Source of the DNA: Fictibacillus marinisediminis
Lineage (GTDB): Bacteria > Bacillota > Bacilli > Bacillales > Fictibacillaceae
Assembly: GCF_023149135.1 (NCBI RefSeq)
Contig: NZ_JAIWJX010000002.1
Coordinates: 1-64,000 of the forward strand
DNA length: 64,000 nt
Direction of reading: 5' to 3'
Each line of letters opens with the position of its first letter. Positions within the stretch are counted from its first letter, which is position 1. Below are positions 26,891-40,722 of this stretch, piece by piece. The notes beneath the pieces were generated by a model. The model made no database searches. It had not been told where the DNA came from and saw nothing but the letters and a program-made list of their open reading frames with translations. A program made the translations under genes and the position numbers.

Positions 26891-27160
26891 TGTCGCGCTA
26901 GGCGGGGAGGTAGCGGTGCCCTGTACTCGCAATCCGCTGTAGCGAGGCTGAATTCCTCTCCTCGGTTAGTCCTGCGTATGGTCTGACGCAAGTAAGTGGT
27001 GTTGACATTCGGGTCCTGCGCAACGGAGACCCATGAACCCTGTCAGGTCCGGAAGGAAGCAGCAGTAAGTGGTCATCTTCGTGTGCCGTGGGGCAGCCTG
27101 GATCGAGCTAACTGCTTGCGTAACGCATAGGTTGGCTACACCAAAGAGAGGTGCGCGGCA
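26891..27160 (+). ncRNA. ffs: Signal recognition particle RNA (large, Bacillus type)
   Basis: About 270 nt, the long SRP RNA with an Alu domain found in Bacillus (scr). The 5' part GCTAGGCGGGGAGGTAGCGG forms the Alu-like domain, and the apical S-domain hairpin contains GTCAGGTCCGGAAGGAAGCA, the universal Ffh-binding stem with its GGAA tetraloop. The two ends (TGTCGCGC and GTGCGCGGCA) pair. It is followed by a terminator before dnaX, as in B. subtilis. Confidence 0.95.
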
Positions 27161-27180
27161 TTTTATATATTCAAACAACA

Positions 27181-27207
27181 ACTCACTCCTTATGGGGTGA
27201 GTTTTTT
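27181..27207 (+). terminator. Terminator after SRP RNA
   Basis: ACTCACTCC pairs with GGGGTGAGT over a short loop, followed by TTTTTT. Confidence 0.85.
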
Positions 27208-27269
27208 GTTCGTTTTCAGTATAATAGAAGATAGAGCAAATTGACGAAATGAATGAAGGAGGGCATGGG

Positions 27270-28952
27270 ATGAGCTATCAAGCGCTTTACCGTGTCTGGC
27301 GGCCGCAGTCCTTTCATGATGTGGTCGGTCAGGAACATATCACCAAGACAATCCAGAACGCACTAATGCAGGACAAGCTTTCCCATGCCTATTTATTCTC
27401 AGGCCCGAGGGGAACCGGAAAAACAAGTGCAGCAAAGATCATAGCAAAAGCAGTAAACTGTGAAAAAGCCCCTACAGCGGAACCATGCAATGAGTGTGAT
27501 AACTGTATTGGAATCACGAACGGTTCGATCTCTGATGTATTAGAGATTGACGCAGCATCAAACACCGGGGTAGACGACATCCGGGATATCCGCGACAAGG
27601 TAAAATTTGCCCCGTCAACTGTCCGCTATAAGGTTTACATTATTGACGAGGTACACATGCTTTCAACCGGAGCGTTTAACGCATTGCTTAAAACACTGGA
27701 AGAACCTCCACCGCATGTTATCTTTATACTTGCTACAACAGAGCCTCATAAAATTCCGCTGACCATCATTTCACGGTGCCAAAGGTTCGATTTCAAACGC
27801 ATTTCCAGCCAGTCGATCGTGGACAGGATGAAAACGATCCTGGACTCCAACAGCATTATTCCTGATGATGACGCCCTGCATCTGCTTGCCCGGGCAGCAG
27901 AAGGCGGAATGCGTGACGCACTCAGCCTGCTTGATCAGGCAATATCCTACAGTGAAGATGAAGTCAGGGTAGAAGACGTTCTTGCTGTAACCGGAGCAGT
28001 GTCCCAGGGATTCTTGTCGCAAGTGGCAGCAGCCTTCAAAGAACAGGATGTCGCAAAAGCACTCCATGTTGCCGGCCGGCTAATGGCTGAAGGAAAAGAC
28101 CCTGTCCGGTTTATCACGGATTTGATCTATTATTACCGTGACATGCTTTTATATCAGACAGCTCCTGGACTTGAAGAAGTGCTGGACCGTGTAAAAGTCG
28201 ATGAAGAATTTAAGGAGCTGTCACAGGAAACGGACCGTACATGGATCTACAAGGTTATAGAACTCCTTAACCAGTCTCAGCAGGAAATGAAATGGACAAA
28301 CCATCCTAAGATTTTCCTCGAGCTTTCCCTGATTAAAATCTGTCAGGAAGAACGACAGGAATCAGCGGGAGCGGGACAGGAGCTTTTAAAGAAAATAGAA
28401 GTACTGGAACAGCAGGTGAAGGAACTAAAAGAAAAAGGGGTAGCCCTTGCTCCAGCTGATCCTTCTACCCCTGCTGTCCAGGAAAAGAAAACCTTCCGTA
28501 CAGCAGGCAGGGGGAGCGGCACGAATACAGGCCGTATAAAAGAAATGCTGAAAAAAGCTTCGAAACCGAATTTGGTCCAATTGAAAAACAATTGGGGAGC
28601 GATCATGGAAAAGATAAAATCGGAAAAAGTGAGTGTCTACGCCCTTTTATCCGGCGCTGAACCGGTTGCTTGTTCCGAACAGGATGTCCTGTTGTCTTTC
28701 CAGCATGAAATTCACAGCCAAATGGCTTCATCCGACAATATTCGAAGCTGTGTAGAAGGCGTGATTTATAGTACAATAGGGAAGTCCCTAACGATGTTAA
28801 CCATCCTGCAGCCGGAATGGGATACTGTGAAAAAAGAATTCATCCAGCAGCAGCAGCGCGGGGACGGCAACAGCCAAGCTGAAGCGGAAGATCCTTTAAT
28901 TGCGGAAGCCAAAAAGCTGTTTGGTGAAGAATTAATTGAAATAAAAGAATAA
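27270..28952 (+). CDS. dnaX: DNA polymerase III subunits gamma/tau
   Basis: The clamp-loader ATPase of the replisome. The ATG at 27270 follows GAAGGAGGG and gives 560 residues beginning MSYQALYRVWRPQSF. The AAA+ module has Walker A GPRGTGKT at 45-52, a zinc knuckle at Cys64, Cys73, Cys76 and Cys79, and DEVHMLS as Walker B. The C-terminal part (from about residue 370) holds a coiled coil and the tau-type domain. No A-run frameshift signal of the E. coli kind was noticed, consistent with Bacillus making mainly tau. First gene of dnaX-yaaK-recR-yaaL-bofA. Confidence 0.97.
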   Translation: MSYQALYRVWRPQSFHDVVGQEHITKTIQNALMQDKLSHAYLFSGPRGTGKTSAAKIIAKAVNCEKAPTAEPCNECDNCIGITNGSISDVLEIDAASNTGVDDIRDIRDKVKFAPSTVRYKVYIIDEVHMLSTGAFNALLKTLEEPPPHVIFILATTEPHKIPLTIISRCQRFDFKRISSQSIVDRMKTILDSNSIIPDDDALHLLARAAEGGMRDALSLLDQAISYSEDEVRVEDVLAVTGAVSQGFLSQVAAAFKEQDVAKALHVAGRLMAEGKDPVRFITDLIYYYRDMLLYQTAPGLEEVLDRVKVDEEFKELSQETDRTWIYKVIELLNQSQQEMKWTNHPKIFLELSLIKICQEERQESAGAGQELLKKIEVLEQQVKELKEKGVALAPADPSTPAVQEKKTFRTAGRGSGTNTGRIKEMLKKASKPNLVQLKNNWGAIMEKIKSEKVSVYALLSGAEPVACSEQDVLLSFQHEIHSQMASSDNIRSCVEGVIYSTIGKSLTMLTILQPEWDTVKKEFIQQQQRGDGNSQAEAEDPLIAEAKKLFGEELIEIKE

Positions 28953-28973
28953 ACCTTTAGGAGGACGATACGT

Positions 28974-29297
28974 ATGATGCGTGGCGGCGGAAACATGAAC
29001 AATATGATGAAACAAATGCAGAAGATGCAAAAGGAAATGGCAAAAGCCCAGGAAGATCTTAAGGATAAGAAAGCTGAAGGAACAGCTGGCGGCGGAATGG
29101 TTACTGTTATTGCCAACGGCCATAAAGAAGTACTCGAAGTTAATATTAAAGAAGATGTAGTGGATCCTGAAGATATCGAAATGCTTCAAGACTTAGTGCT
29201 TGCAGCAACGAACGATGCTTTGAAAAAAGTAGATGAGCTTGTGAACCAGGATATGGGTAAATTCACTAAAGGGTTAAACATACCGGGATTATTCTAG
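28974..29297 (+). CDS. yaaK: Nucleoid-associated protein of the YbaB/EbfC family (YaaK)
   Basis: A 107-residue DNA-binding protein with the family's Met/Gln-rich start ([17 protein letters not shown]) and the conserved segment [16 protein letters not shown]. YbaB/EbfC dimers bind and bridge DNA. Two consecutive ATG codons are possible starts; the first is nine bases after TAGGAGG. It lies between dnaX and recR, the arrangement seen across bacteria, which suggests a link to replication or repair. Confidence 0.93.
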   Translation: MMRGGGNMNNMMKQMQKMQKEMAKAQEDLKDKKAEGTAGGGMVTVIANGHKEVLEVNIKEDVVDPEDIEMLQDLVLAATNDALKKVDELVNQDMGKFTKGLNIPGLF

Positions 29298-29307
29298 GGG
29301 GCGGAAC

Positions 29308-29904
29308 ATGCATTACCCAGAGCCAATATCAAAGCTGATCGACAGCTTTATGAAATTGCCAGGGATCGGACCAAAAACGGCGGTCCGTCTGGCATTTTTC
29401 GTATTAGAGATGCGCGAAGACGATGTACTCGATTTCGGCCGTGCCCTCGTCAACGCTAAACGGAATTTAATCTATTGCACCAACTGCTTCCATATTACGG
29501 ACCGTGATCCATGCATGATCTGCGACGATTCCAGCAGGGACCGTACGACCATTTGTGTCGTTCATGATTCAAAAGATGTGATAGCTATGGAAAAAATGAA
29601 GGACTTTAGAGGGCTTTATCACGTGCTGCATGGCTCCATATCTCCAATAGAAGGAATTGGGCCGGAGGATATCAAGATTGCCGAGCTGTTAAAACGGCTT
29701 TCCGATGATACCATCCAGGAAATTATACTGGCCACCGACCCTAATATTGAGGGAGAGGCAACTGCCATGTATATTGCCCGTCTGCTGAAGCCGACCGGCA
29801 TTAAGGTTACACGTATCGCTCATGGCTTGCCAGTAGGCGGAGATCTGGAATATGCCGACGAGGTGACGTTATCTAAAGCAATGGAAGGCAGACGTGAAAT
29901 TTAA
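29308..29904 (+). CDS. recR: Recombination mediator RecR
   Basis: RecR acts with RecO and RecF to help RecA displace SSB. The 198-residue protein has an N-terminal helix-hairpin-helix (LPGIGPKTA at 18-26), a four-Cys zinc finger ([16 protein letters not shown]) and a TOPRIM domain with VVHDSKD and [12 protein letters not shown]. Ten bases separate it from yaaK, with GGGGCGG as ribosome-binding site. It is part of the dnaX operon. Confidence 0.97.
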   Translation: MHYPEPISKLIDSFMKLPGIGPKTAVRLAFFVLEMREDDVLDFGRALVNAKRNLIYCTNCFHITDRDPCMICDDSSRDRTTICVVHDSKDVIAMEKMKDFRGLYHVLHGSISPIEGIGPEDIKIAELLKRLSDDTIQEIILATDPNIEGEATAMYIARLLKPTGIKVTRIAHGLPVGGDLEYADEVTLSKAMEGRREI

Positions 29905-29922
29905 AAAAAGGAGACACACAGC

Positions 29923-30147
29923 ATGTTTTTCTCCCGAAAAGGACGTTTAAGAAAAGCAGGGGATGAACGTCTTCTAGAAACTCTCCAACAAGTAAAATCA
30001 GTATGGACGCACCAGAAAGGTCTGGTGGAAAGAAGCGTCGAGCCTTCTGAACAGGTTATATATGAACTTAAGCTCGCTGAGGCCAAGTATCTGTTTCTCT
30101 TAAAAGAGGCTAAAATAAGAAAAGTAACCACAGGAAGACTGAAATAG
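29923..30147 (+). CDS. yaaL: YaaL (DUF2508) protein of unknown function
   Basis: A 74-residue basic, largely helical protein that matches the YaaL family by pattern (start MFFSRKGRLRKAGDE and the stretch LAEAKYLFLLKEAK). No function is established and none is proposed. It sits between recR and bofA as in B. subtilis, with AAAAGGAGA upstream. Its 3' end overlaps a terminator hairpin, so much transcription from recR may end here. Confidence 0.85.
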   Translation: MFFSRKGRLRKAGDERLLETLQQVKSVWTHQKGLVERSVEPSEQVIYELKLAEAKYLFLLKEAKIRKVTTGRLK

Positions 30148-30165
30148 TCTTCCTGTTCTTTTTTT
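30131..30165 (+). terminator. Terminator overlapping the yaaL 3' end
   Basis: CAGGAAGACT pairs with AGTCTTCCTG over a five-base loop, with TTCTTTTTTT following. It separates yaaL from bofA. Confidence 0.85.
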
Positions 30166-30214
30166 GGGACATCCCCCATACATTTACTATAAAAGAAGCT
30201 GGGGGATGATAACT

Positions 30215-30481
30215 ATGGAACCCGTGATGGTCATTTCCATTCTCGGTAGTGCAATTCTGCTGCTCCTGTTGATCGGGGCGCCGTTAAAACCATTAAGGTG
30301 GACAGGTCAGATGCTCATCAGATTATCCATCGGAGCTTTGCTGCTGTTCTTTTTGAACACTGCCGGTGCATCCTATGATATACACGTGCCGATCAATGCG
30401 GCTACTGTCTTCATATCAGGGCTGCTTGGCTTGCCAGGCCTTGCCTCACTTGCAGCCATTCAATATTTTATCGTAGGATAG
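30215..30481 (+). CDS. bofA: Pro-sigma-K processing inhibitor BofA
   Basis: BofA is an integral protein of the outer forespore membrane that, with SpoIVFA, holds the SpoIVFB protease inactive until the forespore signals. The 88-residue protein has two strongly hydrophobic segments (about 4-20 and 32-45) and the conserved C-terminal end GLPGLASLAAIQYFIVG. The ATG at 30215 is preferred over 30206 because GGGGG needs a spacer. It is separated from yaaL by a terminator, which implies its own promoter, as expected for a sporulation gene. Confidence 0.93.
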   Translation: MEPVMVISILGSAILLLLLIGAPLKPLRWTGQMLIRLSIGALLLFFLNTAGASYDIHVPINAATVFISGLLGLPGLASLAAIQYFIVG

Positions 30482-30531
30482 CCCTCTTGCTGCCGAGCAA
30501 TTTGTTCGGCAATCAGAGGGTCTCTTTTTTA
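30482..30531 (+). terminator. Terminator after bofA
   Basis: Nested stem: CCCTCT pairs with AGAGGG around GCCGA/TCGGC, followed by TCTCTTTTTT. It insulates bofA from the second rRNA operon. Confidence 0.85.
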
Positions 30532-30546
30532 TTTTGAAAAAAACTC

Positions 30547-30575
30547 TTGCAACGTATGAATAAGGGTGGTATATT
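30547..30575 (+). promoter_or_regulatory. rRNA operon 2 promoter P1
   Basis: TTGCAA at 30547-30552 and TATATT at 30570-30575, 17 bp apart, the same hexamers as operon 1 in otherwise different sequence. Confidence 0.7.
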
Positions 30576-30639
30576 TATTGAGCTGCTTCTTTTGCTTGCT
30601 GACTAAGTCAGTAACCAAAAAACTTTTTCAAAAAAGTTG

Positions 30640-30669
30640 TTGACTTGGTAGGTGCCCATGTGGTATTCT
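30640..30669 (+). promoter_or_regulatory. rRNA operon 2 promoter P2
   Basis: TTGACT at 30640-30645 and TATTCT at 30664-30669, 18 bp apart. Sequence identity with operon 1 becomes almost complete just downstream. Confidence 0.7.
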
Positions 30670-30798
30670 AATAAAGTCGCCAAAACGAGCGGCACAAACA
30701 AAATGTTCTTTGAAAACCAAACAAAAGCCAGGTAAGTCAGGGATTTTACAATCCCATCAATTTCTTATTTTTAAACATTAAGAGCTATATCAAACACT

Positions 30799-35615
<4,817 letters not shown>

Positions 35616-35680
35616 TTAAAATAATCAGAAGTTTGGATGAAGAAGTTATCTAGTTTTGAGGGAATATACCTCAAAATATG

Positions 35681-35796
35681 TCTGGTGGCGATAGCGAAGA
35701 GGTCACACCCGTTCCCATACCGAACACGGAAGTTAAGCTCTTCAGCGCCGATGGTAGTTGGGGGCTTCCCCCTGTAAGAGTAGGACGTTGCCGGGC
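35681..35796 (+). rRNA. rrf: 5S ribosomal RNA (operon 2)
   Basis: Identical in length and, by eye, in sequence to the first 5S gene; the first difference (C to A) comes just after GCCGGGCA. Confidence 0.96.
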
Positions 35797-35801
35797 AAGA
35801 A

Positions 35802-35838
35802 CGAAGCACTGCTGGAAAGATTCCAGCAGTGCTTTTTT
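35802..35838 (+). terminator. rRNA operon 2 terminator
   Basis: AGCACTGCTGGAA pairs with TTCCAGCAGTGCT followed by six T. The stem has fewer mismatches than in operon 1. Confidence 0.9.
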
Positions 35839-35870
35839 GTATGTTCTTTTTTGTGACAATGATGGGTTTG

Positions 35871-35983
35871 GCATGTAAAGGGTGAAAAGTCGCACGTAAA
35901 GTCTCCATTCCCGCATGTAAACACTTCAAAGTCGCACGTAAAAGGGCCGAAGCCGCATGTAAACCGTACAAACCCGCAAGTAA
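35871..35983 (+). repeat. 21-bp-phased GCANGTAA array 2A
   Basis: Six cores begin at 35871, 35892, 35913, 35934, 35955 and 35976, exactly 21 bp apart, with the same base order (T, C, T, C, T, A) as array 1A. It differs from array 1A at three bases, all in spacers. Confidence 0.9.
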
Positions 35984-36152
35984 CGATTCCGAATCAACAA
36001 AGTAGAACCTTCAAATCCTTATCCATTAGCCACAAAAAGAGGATTTTTAAAGAGAACACGAAAGGATAAAGCCTATACAAACTAATTACTTGTTCTATTT
36101 TTCATAAAACCATCGAGGGATCAACCCAATAAGTATGAAAATGACGTGATAT

Positions 36153-36265
36153 GCAAGTAAATCTTGTCGAATCGCAAGTAACGGCTGTGAAATCGCAAGT
36201 AAACGCTGTCGAACCGCAAGTAAACAAGCCAACGCCGCAAGTAATCCCACTAAATCCGCAAGTAA
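36153..36265 (+). repeat. 21-bp-phased GCAAGTAA array 2B
   Basis: Six GCAAGTAA cores begin at 36153, 36174, 36195, 36216, 36237 and 36258, exactly 21 bp apart. It differs from array 1B at two bases, both in one spacer. The gap to array 2A is 177 bp between last and first core, 82 more than at operon 1, owing to an extra stretch at about 36017-36100. Similarity to the operon 1 locus stops right after the last core. From here to csfB (36266-36513) I see no gene or recognisable signal. Confidence 0.9.
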
Positions 36266-36513
36266 CGATCCATTCAGCCAACGGAATCCAATCATACAGT
36301 CAGAAGCCATTACTTTTACCATCTTGTCCTTCGAGCATAGAATATTTATTTCACTGAACCGGCCGGGAAGGCTTTAATTTTCCAAGACAGACACGAACAA
36401 ATTCTGTTTCACATACATTGAACTAGAGCCTAAACAGAAACGAAGATTAATAAGGTACGAGAGTATAGATCGGAGGAACTCTGGGAAGAATGAAGTAATG
36501 GAGGTGGATGAAA

Positions 36514-36711
36514 ATGAAATCATCATTGAAACCAACAGGGGAAATGTGTTTAATATGCGAGGAGCATAAGCAGACTGGTATTCATATTTTACATCAATAC
36601 ATTTGTATGGACTGCGAGGAAAAAATAGTTTCTGCTGAAACCAATGACGAGTATTACAAACACTATTTAAATCAATTAAGAAAACTAAAATTAGTTAATT
36701 CTTCTGTATAA
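36514..36711 (+). CDS. csfB: Anti-sigma factor CsfB (Gin)
   Basis: CsfB/Gin inhibits sigma-G (and sigma-E) to keep late forespore gene expression from starting early. The 65-residue protein has the two CxxC pairs of the family: CLICEE near residue 12 and CMDCEE near residue 32, which bind zinc. The ATG at 36514 is nine bases after GGAGG; the ATG at 36508 is only three bases away and less likely. xpaC and yaaN, which follow csfB in B. subtilis, are missing here. A sigma-F promoter is expected but I could not identify it securely. Confidence 0.87.
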   Translation: MKSSLKPTGEMCLICEEHKQTGIHILHQYICMDCEEKIVSAETNDEYYKHYLNQLRKLKLVNSSV

Positions 36712-36736
36712 AACAGGCCATGTTGGCCTGTTTTTC
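36712..36736 (+). terminator. Terminator after csfB
   Basis: AACAGGCCA pairs with TGGCCTGTT over a three-base loop, then TTTTCT. Confidence 0.85.
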
Positions 36737-36821
36737 TCTTTGGAGCGAAAAGCAGAGAGGTTTGAGATATGCTAAAATAGAAGGATAAACAGTAACTTCA
36801 TGCAAGAAAAAAGGATTGCAC

Positions 36822-38264
36822 ATGATAAATGAACAAAGAACTCCCTTATATGATGCCCTCATACGGCATAGCCATAAAACAAAATGGTCCTTTCATGTTC
36901 CAGGTCATAAAAATGGAGCCATCGGTTTTGGCGGCAAGCAAAACAAAACCTTTGCCTCCGTTCTTCCTATAGATGTGACGGAGCTGACTGGACTGGATGA
37001 TCTGCATGAACCATCTGAAGCCATTCAGGAGGCGCAAGTGTTGACGGCTTCCTTGTATGGCGTTAACTCCAGTTATTTTTTAGTGGGAGGAAGTACCGCG
37101 GGAAACCTGGTCATGCTTTTGTCCGCTTTTCAAGAGAATGATGTAGTGTTCGTTCAGCGCAATTGCCATAAGTCTGTCTTAAACGGGCTTGAGCTGGCAG
37201 GGCTGCAGCCGGTGTTTCTCTCTCCGGGCATCGATCCGGTTGGCCAGTTTGCCACGGGTCTTACTCTTGAAGTGGTAAAAGAAGGTATAAGGAAGTTTCC
37301 GGCAGCCAAAGGCATTATGCTGACTAACCCCAACTATTATGGAATGTCGGTAGATCTTAAGGAAATAATTCATTATTTGCACGAGAACGGACTGGTTGTA
37401 CTGGTGGATGAGGCCCATGGAGCCCACTTTGGACGGGATGGGCAGTTTCCCGAAAGTTCACTTGAAGCTGGAGCTGACATGGTTGTTCATTCTGCTCATA
37501 AAACATTGCCTGCTATGACCATGGGTGCGTACTTGCATTTCAATAGTTTTCGTATTGATGAAAAGAGGGTAAAACATTATTTACAAGCCCTTCAATCCAG
37601 TTCGCCATCTTATCCCATCATGGCCTCGCTGGATTTGGCCAGAGCCTATTTAGCCAGACTGACTCCAAGGGATTTTAATGAAATAAAAAAAGATGGTGAT
37701 CATTTCCGGAAAGCTCTGAACCGTATTCCTCAACTAAATGTGCTGACTGCTTCGGCCGGCTGCGTGATGGACCCTCTAAAAGTTACCGTACAGAGCACGA
37801 CGGGTCTTACCGGATATGAGCTGCAGGAGAAGCTAGAGGAGAAGGGGATTTTTACGGAACTCGCAGATCCCATGAATGTCCTGTTTGTTCTGCCCCTTGG
37901 AAGGATACCGGATCTCAGCGCATTGATTGAAGCCATTCAAGGCGCCCTGTCAGACGGGATGTTTCACAAGGAACATTCTCGAATCCCTTTACAGAGGGAA
38001 GGGACAGGCATCAGCCCCCTTGCAGTAAGCTATAAAGAGATGCTTAAGATGGAGAGTGCAGAAATATGGATATCCCACTCCTCCGGACACATAGCTGCCC
38101 AGTCCGTTATTCCATATCCGCCCGGCATTCCTTTGATTGCCAAGGGAGAACGAATTTCTGATGAAATGGTGAAAAACTACCAATATCTATTAGAGCAGGG
38201 CGCCCGTTTTCAGGGAGGCCAAGGCAAAAAAATAAACGTATATGCTGAACAGAAGGAAGAATAG
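36822..38264 (+). CDS. yaaO: PLP-dependent Orn/Lys/Arg decarboxylase family protein YaaO
   Basis: A 480-residue fold-type I PLP enzyme of the ornithine/lysine/arginine decarboxylase group. It begins NEQRTPLYDAL and has FHVPGHKNG near residue 26, LVDEAHGAHFG around 190-200 and the PLP-binding lysine K227 in HSAHKTLPA. The substrate in vivo is not known; B. subtilis YaaO is a paralogue of SpeA, the arginine decarboxylase. ATG 36822 follows AAAAAGG; the TTG two codons upstream is possible. tmk starts three bases after its stop codon, heading the yaaO-tmk-darA-yaaR-holB-ricT-yabA run. Confidence 0.9.
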   Translation: MINEQRTPLYDALIRHSHKTKWSFHVPGHKNGAIGFGGKQNKTFASVLPIDVTELTGLDDLHEPSEAIQEAQVLTASLYGVNSSYFLVGGSTAGNLVMLLSAFQENDVVFVQRNCHKSVLNGLELAGLQPVFLSPGIDPVGQFATGLTLEVVKEGIRKFPAAKGIMLTNPNYYGMSVDLKEIIHYLHENGLVVLVDEAHGAHFGRDGQFPESSLEAGADMVVHSAHKTLPAMTMGAYLHFNSFRIDEKRVKHYLQALQSSSPSYPIMASLDLARAYLARLTPRDFNEIKKDGDHFRKALNRIPQLNVLTASAGCVMDPLKVTVQSTTGLTGYELQEKLEEKGIFTELADPMNVLFVLPLGRIPDLSALIEAIQGALSDGMFHKEHSRIPLQREGTGISPLAVSYKEMLKMESAEIWISHSSGHIAAQSVIPYPPGIPLIAKGERISDEMVKNYQYLLEQGARFQGGQGKKINVYAEQKEE

Positions 38265-38266
38265 AC

Positions 38267-38908
38267 GTGAACGGATTATTTATTACGATAGAGGGCCCGG
38301 ATGGCTCAGGAAAATCAACACAGATTAAAAAACTGGCTGATTATTTAGAAGAAAGCCGTATTCCATATCTTTTAACCCGTGAACCGGGAGGAACAGCGGT
38401 CAGCGACCGGATCCGCTCTTTGATTTTAGATCCGGCTCACCCAGAAATGGCGGATGAGACGGAAGTGCTGCTGTATGCCGCTTCACGGGCACAGCATGTG
38501 AAAGAAAAAATTGTTCCGGCGTTGCAGGAGGGCACACTGGTACTGTGTGACCGTTTTGTCGATGCGTCCATTGCCTATCAAGCCTATGGACTCGGTATTC
38601 CTGTGGAGGACGTCACCGCGATCAATCGCTTTGCAACAGGTGGATTAAGCCCGGACCGAAGCTACCTCATCGATATTTCTCCTGAAGCAGGCAGGGAACG
38701 GATGGTCAGCCGATATACTGAAGAAGGACTTGACCGTATAGAGCAGAAACAGCTGGAGTATCATGAGAGAGTAAGATCAGGATTCAGGAAAATTTACTCA
38801 GAAAACAAGGAACGTTTTCTTCTTGTAGATGGAAACCAGACTATAGACCAAGTTTTTGATGTCATCAAAAAGGATATTAAACTTCTTCTAGCGAACCGAT
38901 ATAACTAA
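38267..38908 (+). CDS. tmk: Thymidylate kinase
   Basis: Phosphorylates dTMP to dTDP. The 213-residue protein has P-loop GPDGSGKST at 10-18, the DR(F/Y) motif as CDRFVDAS near residue 90 and the lid region SRYTEEGLDRIE. Start is GTG with AGGAAGAA upstream overlapping the end of yaaO. It is followed by darA, the standard Bacillus order. Confidence 0.97.
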   Translation: MNGLFITIEGPDGSGKSTQIKKLADYLEESRIPYLLTREPGGTAVSDRIRSLILDPAHPEMADETEVLLYAASRAQHVKEKIVPALQEGTLVLCDRFVDASIAYQAYGLGIPVEDVTAINRFATGGLSPDRSYLIDISPEAGRERMVSRYTEEGLDRIEQKQLEYHERVRSGFRKIYSENKERFLLVDGNQTIDQVFDVIKKDIKLLLANRYN

Positions 38909-38911
38909 TAA

Positions 38912-39259
<348 letters not shown>

Positions 39260-39277
39260 AATGACGGAGGAATCAAA

Positions 39278-39718
39278 ATGAAAATTGGCCAAGATCCCCG
39301 CCCTTTAATCGATACGAAACAAAAAGAAGGAAAGCTCAGCGGAAAAAGCGGACATGCTTTTGGCGAAGCTGTTACGAGCCATCAGGAAAAGCTGCAGTCC
39401 GATCAGCTAGGCACTCTTTTTAAGGACGTAGAGAAGCAGGGGCAGCGGCTTGCTCAGTATCAGACCATGAGAGATTTTAATCAGTATAAACAGCTTGTGC
39501 AGCGTTTTGTAAAAGAAGCTGTTGATTTTGGCATGAATCTGAAACAGAGCCGCGGCTGGAACAGCCAGGGAAGGCAGCAGACCACGAGACTTGTCCAAGA
39601 AGTAGATACGAAGCTTCTGGAAATGACAGATTTGATGTTGAAAAAGGAAGAAAAATCAATCGGCCTGCTCGATAAGATCGGTGAAGTCAAAGGTCTTTTG
39701 ATTAATCTGTATACGTAG
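39278..39718 (+). CDS. yaaR: YaaR (DUF327) protein of unknown function
   Basis: A 146-residue, mostly helical, soluble protein rich in Lys and Gln that matches DUF327/YaaR by pattern and place (between darA and holB). It has no catalytic motif, signal peptide or membrane segment. Function is unknown. GGAGGAA lies seven bases before the ATG. Confidence 0.85.
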   Translation: MKIGQDPRPLIDTKQKEGKLSGKSGHAFGEAVTSHQEKLQSDQLGTLFKDVEKQGQRLAQYQTMRDFNQYKQLVQRFVKEAVDFGMNLKQSRGWNSQGRQQTTRLVQEVDTKLLEMTDLMLKKEEKSIGLLDKIGEVKGLLINLYT

Positions 39719-39729
39719 GTGGAAAAAAA

Positions 39730-40716
39730 ATGAGCTGGGAACAATTAAGTGAACGGCAGCCAAGAGCTGTAAAAACGTTAACGAATAGTGTTAAGAAAGA
39801 TCGTCTCGCTCATGCTTATGTGTTTGAGGGGGGCCATGGAACAGGAAAAATGGATATGGCCCTGCAGCTCGCAAAAACATTTTTGTGCAGGGAAACAACA
39901 AGTGTTGAACCATGCGGAGAATGTAAGGATTGTAAGAGGATCGACTCAGGAAATCATCCGGACGTTCATATCGTCCAGCCTGAAGGGCAATCCATTAAAA
40001 TTGATCAGATCCGCGGTCTTCAAAAGGAATTTGCTTATCATGGAATGGAATCAGATAAAAAAGTATACATTGTTGAACATTCCGATCGTATGACGGTACA
40101 GGCCGCAAACAGCCTGCTTAAATTTTTGGAAGAACCGACGTCATCCACGATCGCCTTTTTATTGACAGAACAGGTGCATCGTCTGCTGGAAACCATTCTT
40201 TCCAGGTCACAGGTTGTTTCCTTTTCCCCTCTTCCGCCAGAACAGCTTGTGAAATCTTTGCAGGAAGAAGATATCTCTTTGCCTATGGCTGCTATGGCAG
40301 CTGCATTAACGAGTGATAAGTCAGAAGCACTCGAAATTTGTAGGCAAGAGTGGTTTGCACAAGCACGAGACAAAGTGATACAATTAACTGAAGAGTTGAG
40401 AACTCGTCCCAGCCAGGTATTTGTTTCATTACAGGATAACTGGTTGTCGTTTTTTAAGGAAAAAGATCAACTCGACAATGCATTAAGCCTTTTACTGATC
40501 TGGTACAAAGATCTTTTATTTATACAGCTTTCAGAGCCGGAGCACCTGGTATTTGTCGATCAGCGGCAAGCGTTAGAGCAGCAAGCTCTACATACCTCAC
40601 AGAAAAGAATCAGTGAGAAAATGCTGGCTATCTTAACAGCCAAGCAACGTCTAGGTGCAAACGTAAACCCCCAGCTCCTGATGGAGCAGCTGGTGTTACG
40701 ATTACGGGAGGGATAA
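39730..40716 (+). CDS. holB: DNA polymerase III delta' subunit
   Basis: A clamp-loader subunit of 328 residues related to DnaX. It has the P-loop-like GGHGTGKMD (a variant, as delta' need not hydrolyse ATP), a zinc-binding CGECKDC with an upstream Cys, and the SRC-like segment SRSQVVSF. The start is ATG after AGGTGG. It lies immediately before ricT. Confidence 0.94.
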   Translation: MSWEQLSERQPRAVKTLTNSVKKDRLAHAYVFEGGHGTGKMDMALQLAKTFLCRETTSVEPCGECKDCKRIDSGNHPDVHIVQPEGQSIKIDQIRGLQKEFAYHGMESDKKVYIVEHSDRMTVQAANSLLKFLEEPTSSTIAFLLTEQVHRLLETILSRSQVVSFSPLPPEQLVKSLQEEDISLPMAAMAAALTSDKSEALEICRQEWFAQARDKVIQLTEELRTRPSQVFVSLQDNWLSFFKEKDQLDNALSLLLIWYKDLLFIQLSEPEHLVFVDQRQALEQQALHTSQKRISEKMLAILTAKQRLGANVNPQLLMEQLVLRLREG

Positions 40717-40722
40717 AAGCCT

